From: Strigamia acuminata
Taxonomy: Eukaryota; Arthropoda; Chilopoda; Geophilomorpha; Linotaeniidae
Direction: 5' to 3'
Assembly: GCA_949358305.1 (NCBI GenBank)
Contig: OX442314.1
Location: 53,577,369 to 53,641,368, forward strand
DNA length: 64,000 bases
Shown: piece after piece, positions 1 through 7,959 of the stretch
How positions within the stretch are numbered: position 1 is the stretch's first letter
Layout of the letters: every line of letters begins with the position of its first letter
Position numbers and translations under genes: made by a program
Notes under the pieces: generated by a model
The model's input: the letters and a program-made list of their open reading frames with translations, nothing else
Database searches by the model: none
Told to the model about the DNA's origin: nothing

Positions 1-2
1 GT

Positions 3-2684
3 GTGGATGCGCGAGAGGTCAATAGAGCTATCAAACGGGTGAGACATACGTCACCACGATTAGAAGATGTGATTGCGGTAGCGGAAGGAGCCGTCTTGTT
101 TTCAAAATTGGACTTGAACCACGGTTTTAATCAAGTGGAACTTGACGGGGAGTCGCGCAAATACACAGTATTTGCGACTCACGTAGGATTATTTCGTTTC
201 AAACGGCTGCTGTTTGGCATCAATTCAGCGTCGGAACTGTTCCAGGACACGATCCGACAAGTGATCGAAGGTTTGCCTAATTGCATAAACATTGTCGATG
301 ACATTTTCGTTGTAGGAAAAACGGGCGAGGCACATGACGCAGCGATGCACGCGGTGTTGAGACGATTGGAGGATAAAGGCCTGACGCTGAACGAGGAAAA
401 GTGTGAGCTGCGCCGCGGCAGAATTGTTTTCTTCGGCCACGTGTTTTCGGCCAGTGGCATTTCTATAGACCCGCGTAAGGTGGAGGCGGTAGAAAGAATG
501 GAACCCCCGAAGTCAGTTGCTGAGGCGAAAAGCCTGTTAGGAATGGTCATCTATTGTGCGCGATTCGTCAGAAACATGGCGGATATGTTGAAGCCATTGC
601 GAGACGTGGCAAAGAAGGCCAACGCAGCGTTCGTTTGGGGAAAAGATCAACAGACGGCGTGGGCGGAAATTAAAGGACAATTAGGAAATAAGAGTGTATT
701 GGCATACTACGACCCAACGGCCAGGATCCATCTGACGGTCGATGCGGGCCCGAATGGGCTGGGAGCGATTTTAGCCCAGATTAAGGGGGCAGATACGGAA
801 CCGCGGGTCGTGGCCTACGCAAGTCGCACACTAACAGAAGTGGAGAAAAGATATTCTCAAATCGAACGAGAGACTTTAGCGGCCGTGTGGGCCATCGAAC
901 ATTTTTATTTATATTTATACGGAATAACTTTTGTGCTTTTTACAGATCATAAGCCTCTCATTAGCATTTTCGGGAATCGGAAGTCGCGACCGTCCGCGAG
1001 AATAGAACGCCTCTGCTTGCGCATACAACAATACGTGTTTGAAGTTAAATACACAAAAGGGGCTTCGAATCCAAGCGACTATATGTCGCGGCATTCGGGA
1101 GCGGAGAAGGGATGCGGTGTAACAATGTCACGAGCGGTCGAGCGTTACGTCAATTTCGTTGTGAGAACGCGCATGCCGAGTTCATTGACGCGGGAACAGA
1201 TCGCGAAGGCAACGGCGGAGGACAAGGAATTGCAGTTGTTAAGGACGACGTTACAGTGCACGGGAGGCGAACGGGACAGGTTATGGAAACAGGAGGGTTT
1301 AAAACCGTTTAGACTTTTGCAGGACGAATTAACGAGTTCGGTGGACGGAATCGTTTTGCGGGGAGACCGGATCGTCATCCCGGAACAACTAAGAGATGCA
1401 GTGATAACCCTGGCGCACCGGGGGCACCAGGGAATCGTGAAAACGAAGGTGCTGTTACGACAAAAAATATGGTTTCCCGGGTTAGATGCGCGAGTCGAGC
1501 GAGCGGTGGCGGGATGCCTGCCGTGCCAGGCTTGCGTGCCGATACGAACGAGGACGCCATTGGTTATGACGGAGCTTCCAGATAGGCCGTGGCAGCGACT
1601 CGCCGTAGATTTCCTGGGCCCATTCCCAGATGGGAAGATCTTATGCGTATTAATCGACGAATATTCTCGATTCCCATTCGTCGATGGAGTCGCGTCAACG
1701 GGAGCCCGGGGAGTGATTAATTTGATGAAGAAGCGATTTTCTGAACTGGGCATCCCAGAAGTTATTAAATCGGATAACGGGCCGCCATTTGCATCAGGCG
1801 AATTCGCCGAGTTCGTGAAAGACATGGGCATACGGCATCAGCGGGTGACGCCGCTATGGCCAGAGGCCAACGGCGAAGCCGAACGCTTCATGAGGACTTT
1901 AAATAAGGCGATCCTGGCGGCTGTGACGGAGGGTAAGAAATGGCACGAAGAAATTTGTGAATTCTTACTCAATTATAGAGCAACGCCGCACACAACAACG
2001 GGTGTTCCGCCGGCAGAATTGTTATTTAGCCGACCGATTAAGACGAGGTTGCCACAAATTTTCGCATTACAGGAGGATAAGTTAGTGAGAAAAAGGGACG
2101 AAGAGAGAAAGACGGAAATGAAAAGACTGGCGGACGAAAAGAGACAAGTTAAGGAGCATGGATTGACAGTGGGAGATTTGGTTTTGGTTAAGAGAAGGAA
2201 AACGAATAAACTAATATCCCCGTATGACCCAGTACCATTTAAGATAGTTTCGATTGTGGGCTCCCAGATTAGAGCGTGCAGAGGCTCACAGAACATCGTA
2301 CGGAACTCCTCGTTCTTCAAAAAGTTGCAGGGCGAAGAGAGGGAGAAAGAGGATCGAGAATTTGAGGAGGAGCGGAGAGAGGAGTGCGTAGAGGAAGAGA
2401 GAGGGGAGACGCAGGAGGAGATGAGGAGGGAGCTGGCACCTCAGGTGGAGCCGATTCCAGCGCGCCAAATGGAAATGTTGGCGATCCCGGAGGAGGAGCT
2501 GGGTCTACAAAGAGAGCGGATGTCCCACGTCGAGCCGGTGCTCCAGGATGAACCACCACAACACGTTGAATTACCGATGAATCTGAGGCGATCGTCGAGG
2601 ACGACGCAGGGCAAGCCACCTGCCCGGTACGGGGACTTTGTGCCAACGAAGGTGAAACGGGGAAGAAATAAGAAGAAATGGTGA
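3..2684 (+). CDS. Ty3/gypsy pol polyprotein, C-terminal 893 residues (5' end outside window)
   Basis: Reverse transcriptase, RNase H and integrase of an LTR retrotransposon; it copies element RNA into DNA and inserts it. The frame is already open at the window edge, so protease and the RT N-terminus are missing. Seen in order: the RT active site as IVDDIF (about residue 97), a Ty3-type RNase H starting near LTVDAGPNGLG (about 243) with a TDHKPL motif, the integrase zinc-binding HHCC region (about 470-510, ending CLPCQAC), and the integrase catalytic core with VDFLGP, SDNGPP and a glutamate in NGEAERF (about 536-625). The tail is Glu/Arg-rich and ends with an RRSSR...PARYGDFV motif typical of gypsy integrase tails. 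No internal stop is present, so the copy may be young. It is not the same family as the element at 6914-20398; RT and integrase sequences differ widely. Confidence 0.93.
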   Translation: MDAREVNRAIKRVRHTSPRLEDVIAVAEGAVLFSKLDLNHGFNQVELDGESRKYTVFATHVGLFRFKRLLFGINSASELFQDTIRQVIEGLPNCINIVDDIFVVGKTGEAHDAAMHAVLRRLEDKGLTLNEEKCELRRGRIVFFGHVFSASGISIDPRKVEAVERMEPPKSVAEAKSLLGMVIYCARFVRNMADMLKPLRDVAKKANAAFVWGKDQQTAWAEIKGQLGNKSVLAYYDPTARIHLTVDAGPNGLGAILAQIKGADTEPRVVAYASRTLTEVEKRYSQIERETLAAVWAIEHFYLYLYGITFVLFTDHKPLISIFGNRKSRPSARIERLCLRIQQYVFEVKYTKGASNPSDYMSRHSGAEKGCGVTMSRAVERYVNFVVRTRMPSSLTREQIAKATAEDKELQLLRTTLQCTGGERDRLWKQEGLKPFRLLQDELTSSVDGIVLRGDRIVIPEQLRDAVITLAHRGHQGIVKTKVLLRQKIWFPGLDARVERAVAGCLPCQACVPIRTRTPLVMTELPDRPWQRLAVDFLGPFPDGKILCVLIDEYSRFPFVDGVASTGARGVINLMKKRFSELGIPEVIKSDNGPPFASGEFAEFVKDMGIRHQRVTPLWPEANGEAERFMRTLNKAILAAVTEGKKWHEEICEFLLNYRATPHTTTGVPPAELLFSRPIKTRLPQIFALQEDKLVRKRDEERKTEMKRLADEKRQVKEHGLTVGDLVLVKRRKTNKLISPYDPVPFKIVSIVGSQIRACRGSQNIVRNSSFFKKLQGEEREKEDREFEEERREECVEEERGETQEEMRRELAPQVEPIPARQMEMLAIPEEELGLQRERMSHVEPVLQDEPPQHVELPMNLRRSSRTTQGKPPARYGDFVPTKVKRGRNKKKW

Positions 2685-2808
2685 AGGAACAATTTGGTGA
2701 AAATAGTGACTTTATTGTGAAATTTAATATTTGATGTGATAATGTTTTGTGCTCGAATTGTAAATTAATATTGTACATTCTTTTATTCTAATTTATTACA
2801 GTTGTATT

Positions 2809-2819
2809 GGGGGGAGGGA
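2809..2819 (+). other. Polypurine tract of the first gypsy element
   Basis: An eleven-base purine run (GGGGGGAGGGA) lies directly before the TG that starts the proposed LTR at 2820. This is the standard place for plus-strand DNA priming in LTR elements. Confidence 0.7.
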
Positions 2820-3287
2820 TGTAGTGTTGTAATAGGCCACTAGATGGCGTTAGTGATCAAGGCCGATGACAAGGCCGTTTAGAGAATTAAAGAGCACTTG
2901 CTAGCGAGCATTGGAATGGAGCGCATGTCAGTCATTTCACACAATATCACAGCGCCCACACTGCGCATTAGAACAAAAAATATGAATGCCCGGAGCATAA
3001 TCCACGACTGCACGAGGGTGGCAAGATGCAATCATTCAAGAATAAAAAGGATTGAATGCACTTAATTCTTTGCTAGTACACTTAGATCGTGTGATTGTTC
3101 AACATTTCTAATTTGTTGTTTTGATCTAAATTAAAGGTATTGATAAATCCCTCACCAGTCGTTTATCAAATACACCCTGTATTTACAAATCCTATGCAAT
3201 TAAACAACAAAACTTACAAAGCAATAATTAATTTGCAAAAGGTAAGGATTAAACCTTAAATAAACCACCAGGGTTGGAACCACTACA
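2820..3287 (+). mobile_element. Probable 3' LTR of the first gypsy element
   Basis: The segment begins TGTAGTG right after the polypurine tract and can end at CACTACA (3281-3287), a perfect 7-bp inverted end. An AATAAA-like signal lies near 3040. The 5' LTR is outside the window, so the right border rests only on the inverted ends. An alternative end is the ACA at 3186. Confidence 0.55.
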
Positions 3288-3450
3288 CTATACAAATAGA
3301 AACGTAGGCTACTCATCCCTAGCAATGAGTAATTTATTTTCGCCACTACTAAAGCTTGTAACGATGTCGATTTAGCATTATTCCTGTTGAAGTGAAGCAC
3401 AAAGTTTAACCCGACAAGAAGGAATGCTTAACGGGAACTAAAGCTTTATA

Positions 3451-3818
3451 CAGAACGTTTCAGAATTCATGTTTCACAGAAATAGGGGGTGTAGATGGGA
3501 ACTAGAAGATTACGTTTCCACTAATCAAAAATTCAAAAAAGAATTTCCCACTTAGTCACAGCTCCAGAAACAATGGAAGATTTCGTACCAGCTGTGCATT
3601 GATGCACATGGTGGACATGTAGAGCATCTCTTGAAATAAACTTCTGCTGTTGGCAAACGTGGGTGATATGCGTGATGCGCAATATTTGAAATCTTCCATT
3701 GTTTTTGGGGATGTGACTAAGTGGGAATTTTTTTTGGAATTTTTGATTAGTGGAAACGAACTCCTAATCCCCCTCTACACCCCATATTTCTCTGTAACAT
3801 GGATTCTGAAACACCCTG
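3451..3818. mobile_element. TA-flanked inverted-repeat element (MITE, Tc1/mariner-like)
   Basis: Two arms of about 130 bp (3451-3585 and about 3690-3818) are imperfect reverse complements. The outer ends read CAGAACGTTTCAGAAT and, on the other strand, CAGGGTGTTTCAGAAT. Each end abuts a TA dinucleotide (3449-3450 and 3819-3820), as expected for a TA target duplication. No transposase frame is present. An 'acaccctgta'-type end is common in arthropod mariner-like elements. Confidence 0.75.
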
Positions 3819-4376
3819 TAAAAAGCAGCACTTGAAGTACCCGTAATAGCACTTACAAGTTAGAGTAATAAATACTCCAGGCAGAAACACTTGGCAACCT
3901 TTACATTGTATGTGTATCGGTTGATTGTTGTCATAAACAATTAGTTTTAACCCAAATAATTGCATAGTTGCGGATGCGACATCTACTTTCTTCAATGCAG
4001 GTTCCAACCCTGTACATCACAAGATTCTCCTCATGACACTGTTTAAACTAACAAGTAAGTAAGAGGCATTGTTTACATTGTTAACCCCAAATGGTATACA
4101 ATTCGCCATTGAACTCGAGTGTTCTAAGGTCTCAGTTGCAAAAATACGAAGCAATGGATTAAAAAAGTTATAAATAATTATATTCTAACAATTAAATTCT
4201 AACTTATTTTAGTATCACTTCATCAATACAAAAAGAAGTCCGTGTGACAACAACTTGATTGATTGCTTAAAACCATGTTTCCTGAAAAAAATGAAATGCA
4301 GGTACTGTAAAATAAACTAATTATACAAGAATATTTTTATGGCTTAGAAGATGATGCTATTACTTGGGCAATAATA

Positions 4377-4796
4377 GAGAGTTTGCGGGATGCATTTTTC
4401 CCTTACAGTTAAACACTATACACTATTTTAGTGCTATATCGTAAGGGAAAAATCTTTAGTGTAACGTTTTCAACACTAAATTAAATTATAGTGCAGGCAA
4501 TCGGAATTGAGAACTATATTGTTAGCTTTGCCCATTGCAAATGGCGATTATTTTGTTTTCCCGATCAAACACATCACAGTCATAAGTAAGCTTTTAGATT
4601 ATCATTCGAAATTTGGCAAATTTCTTTCGAAATGTTGCAAATTTCATTTAAAATTTTGAAAATTTAGTTGGCTAAAATAGTGTAGTGACAAGGGAAAAGT
4701 GCAGCTGCAAAAACTTAATTTATTATTTTTTCCTTACACTATTTTTATACTGTATAGTGTTTAACTGTAAGGGAAAAATGCATCCCGCAAACTCTC
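4377..4796. mobile_element. TA-flanked inverted-repeat element with 46-bp terminal repeats
   Basis: The left end begins GAGAGTTTGCGGGATGCATT and the right end is its exact reverse complement for about 46 bp, then diverges. TA dinucleotides flank both ends (4375-4376 and 4797-4798). It has no coding capacity. It is unrelated in sequence to the element at 3451-3818. Confidence 0.8.
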
Positions 4797-5173
4797 TAAT
4801 ACATTGTATACTGTATGGCATACCAAGGTTTTCTATCCTTTTACCCCTTCCCGCACACAAGTAGAAATTATCAGCGGGCTAAAAGGCGTTTGATAAAAAG
4901 TATTTCAACAAGGAGATAAGATTGATCCTGCATCTCCAAAACTATGTGCACCAAACTTGTGCGAAATACTCGCCGTCAAGAACTCCATACTCTAACTCAC
5001 TGATAGAAAGTAGGCAGTTCCTATTGGCTGAGGCTGTTTACTTCCAACTGTTGCCTGTATACCACCACCAGAAAATGTATTTTTTTGTGGTTTAAATTTG
5101 TGTGATTATTGTAATGGTTTGAATGATATTAATTAGCTTTTAAATTAATTTTTCATTAATCCTTTTGTACTAG
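4797..5173. other. Intergenic or intronic stretch without a recognised gene
   Basis: AT-rich sequence with no supported ORF. Its last bases (ttttgtactag) form a likely splice acceptor for the DEG/ENaC exon that follows, so part of it is probably intron. Confidence 0.4.
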
Positions 5174-5858
5174 GTATCCATTTTATGAAGCGCGGGTTCT
5201 TCCAAAATGCAATCGGAGTGAAATTTGGAAGCAGTACTTGGCAATAATAATGGTATTTTCTTCCAAAAATGTGTTTATGGATTGCAACTGTACCAATTTA
5301 TGTGATGTGACACAAGCAAGCAGAATGATTGATCCACTGTCCTCGAGAGAAAATATCCTAGAATTGTACGTTGCGAATAATTATGTTAGATCATTGCAAG
5401 AATATTTTTCAGATGATATCATCTTTCTTTTGTGTGACATTGGAGGAAACATCAGTCTCTACTTTGGCTTGTCTTGTTTAGCAATGATTGACATTTTTGT
5501 CCACTGTTGCAAATTGCCTTTTGTTAAGTCCAACAAAACAAGAAAATCAGATGCCATGCTGTTGGAAAAAGTTAAAATGATACTAGAGACAAGAAAAAAG
5601 AAAATAAAGAAACAATCAAAACTAACCGGTTCGAAAAAACTAAAATTCATCATATGCTTATTTCTGCATTTTGTTTCAGTTTATTACATTTGTGATTTAT
5701 TTGTTTCCTACTTTGAATATCCAACATACACGTCTGTCAGTCTCATTTCGGACAAAATAATTCATTTTCCACTCGTTATTACATGTGATGAAAGTAGTAC
5801 TATATTAGAAGCTAAAGAAAAATTAGCTAAAAAACTAAATGGTGATTGCAATCGTTAG
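5174..5858 (+). CDS. DEG/ENaC (pickpocket-like) channel exon: C-terminus of one subunit fused in frame to N-terminus of another
   Basis: DEG/ENaC proteins are trimeric sodium channels with two membrane spans per subunit. I start the exon at the acceptor before 5174 rather than at the first Met, because the frame is open upstream and encodes plausible channel sequence. The first part has the C-terminal extracellular cysteines (DCNCTNLCD) and TM2 with the GLS selectivity-filter motif (IGGNISLYFGLSCLAMIDIF). About 45 Lys-rich residues follow, which should be cytoplasmic. The same frame then gives a new hydrophobic span (LKFIICLFLHFVSVYYI) followed by YFEYPTYTSVSL and FPLVITC, the hallmark start of a DEG/ENaC subunit (TM1 and the FPAVTxC motif). 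No stop separates the halves and the topology (in, then out) is consistent. The frame ends at TAG (5856-5858). It could be a pseudogene or a real head-to-tail channel. Confidence 0.8.
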
Positions 5859-6007
5859 CAACTCGTGGATTTACTCCATCAATCATCAGAATTTGCTAAC
5901 AGACCACTGCAATTATGGAAAGCTTCATCTACTTTTACTAACCTTGTTGAAGTGGGAAAAGAGTTCTTGAACGTAACCCAGTTAATACTCAATTGTTTTG
6001 AATTTGC
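5859..6007 (+). pseudogene. Continuation of the DEG/ENaC frame beyond one TAG codon
   Basis: Directly after the TAG at 5856-5858 the same frame stays open for 49 codons and still looks like the early extracellular part of a DEG/ENaC subunit, with LVDLL and a FLNVTQLILNCF stretch. A likely acceptor (tttattttacag) ends at 6030. The simplest reading is a nonsense mutation in a decaying gene; stop-codon readthrough is an alternative. Confidence 0.5.
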
Positions 6008-6030
6008 ATAATTTTTTCTTTATTTTACAG

Positions 6031-6913
6031 ATATCAAAACGTTCGTACGATGTAAATTATGCTAATGTATCAATTGTGTTGACAGAATTTTGAATATGCA
6101 CTGTTTTCAAGAAAAGTACAAACATTTTATGGGTTTGTGGGTGTCGTTTGGGATTGAGATATCTAGAGAAAGTTATAATTTTGGATGGCAGATCCATACT
6201 AAGTGGAGATCCTTTTAATTACTAGTTAAATATTTAGTAATTAAAATTAGTCTCGCACCAGTCATCCTGAGTAAGGTGGACAGATCAGGTAGCCCTCTCA
6301 CAAGTCAGATTTTGGTGGCAAAATGGGTGCTCTCCATTTTAAATACTATTTATTACAGTTGCATGTTTGTGATCAGAACGATTGTAATGATCAATTACGT
6401 CACAAACATACAACTCAAAAAAATTGTTCTGCTTGTAAATGTTTTCAGATGATGCAAAATTTAAACCAGGTGTAAATCTTTTATGGATTTGCCCTGAAGT
6501 CACTTACAATCTGTGCAACAAAAACCAACCAGTGAGATATTTTGGATACTCAGATAAATATTATTCAGATAAAGTATCAGATAACTACGTGTTATTCATC
6601 TATTTTTAATGCAATCTAGCATTTCATTCTGCCACAAAACCAATATTTTCATCCGAAACACATTTTTTACATCCACAGCCAATATTACACTATAGTTGGA
6701 ATTTCTCGTCAAACAGTAAATTCTGAACACCAAAACGTCGATTGTTTATAATAGGTTTCTATTTATTAGCTAATTCGACTAAATACACCAAAAAGTCCTT
6801 GCAAACCAAACAAAGAAGTGTCAGAATGTGAGCAAAAATGTTACACTTCAAAGCAAAAACCACTACTCACTTGCAGGTTTGAAATTCATGAAATTCAGTT
6901 TAAAGTTTAATGT
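6031..6913. other. Stretch between DEG/ENaC exon and gypsy element, no gene recognised
   Basis: AT-rich. A short inverted repeat with about 15-bp arms lies at 6359-6414 (GTTGCATGTTTGTGA and its near complement). A further exon of the channel may start after the acceptor at 6030 (reading IKTFVRCK), but a stop follows within 12 codons. Nothing else can be supported. Confidence 0.4.
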
Positions 6914-7920
6914 TGTCGCGCTCAACTCGGTCTGTCGCTGATACGTGGTATGAGTCACTCTCTAATCTCGCAATACCGCTTCACTCAAGCGGTTACCCAA
7001 ATAATGTGAAACGGCAAACAATGTAAAATGGTAAATATAATAAATGTATTTATTATACGGGAATGTACAGGTAAAAGGGATAAAATATGTAAGGGAATAA
7101 AAAGGTAAAAGGTTGGGGTGTGTGAAGTTGGCGGGAAACTGGTCGAGGTCGTCCTTTGTTGGCGTTCTGGATCCAAGATGGCGTCCGCGTGGCAACGTGG
7201 TGTCGTCTTGGGCCGGCGTGGCAATGAATGGCGTCCTCGTCTCACGTTTCTCGTTCGGTCCTTCGGGCTCACGCTGGTCGGGCGCGAGTGAATGCCTAAA
7301 AGGTCTTACTTCTGGTCTGTTGTCTAGGTTTAGGGTTTTGTTTAGGTGTCCGGCGATCACACAGCGGCGGACGCTTGGTGGTTCCCGGCGATACACACAG
7401 CGGCGGGAACGCTCGTCGTGGTTACTGCAATTTAGGCTTGTGCGACCGTTTGTCTGCACAACTCGCTAAATTGGAGTAGGTTTACTATTTCTAGCTGGCT
7501 TGCTAAAATAGTGTGGTAATCTTGTTTCGCAGGTTAGTAGGTTACTCTGCGGAGGTTAACACAAATCAATCGTACTCACGTTGAAAGTCCCTTGTCCTAG
7601 GTCACTCCTGAAGTCTTTGTACTTAGGCTTGATCGTTTTAGGACGTTTGGCTTTTACGTGTATCTTGGTTGATTTTTGTGTTGGTTCTGCCCGCTCAGTG
7701 CAAGGCAAATTCCTTTGCACAAAGCGGGGGGTGACAGGTGACTAAAGCCACCCAATAGTGGAGAAGACGAATCTCCCCCACTCCCCCAGGGCAGACGCCC
7801 GTCCATTGACTGGATGTCAATGCTCTGAGGGAAGGGAGGCGCGCGTGCGACTCCCCTTCTTTACCCGTATGTAGGCCACGAGAGAAACTCTTCGTGCCCC
7901 ACCCCAGTCGGGTCACCACA
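6914..7920 (-). repeat. 3' LTR of the 13.5 kb gypsy element
   Basis: A 1007-bp direct repeat of 19400-20398. In element orientation it starts TGTGGTGACCCGACTGGGG and ends GAGCGCGACA. It carries an extra 8-bp duplication relative to the other copy. ORF-like frames of 60-165 codons inside both LTRs have no support as genes. Confidence 0.95.
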
Positions 7921-7936
7921 CGTCCCCCTCCCAGCT
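7921..7936 (-). other. Polypurine tract of the 13.5 kb gypsy element
   Basis: On the minus strand the sequence GCTGGGAGGGGGACG runs directly into the TG of the 3' LTR. Its position and composition fit a polypurine tract. Confidence 0.75.
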
Positions 7937-7959
7937 CTGACCGCCGGTGTCCGGAGCGA

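Noticed and set aside
1145-1831. 228-codon frame antisense to gypsy pol
   Set aside because: Shadow of the pol frame; no domain, no start context.
6962-7469. 165- and 118-codon frames within the LTRs
   Set aside because: Present on both strands of both LTRs and lack any protein-family feature.
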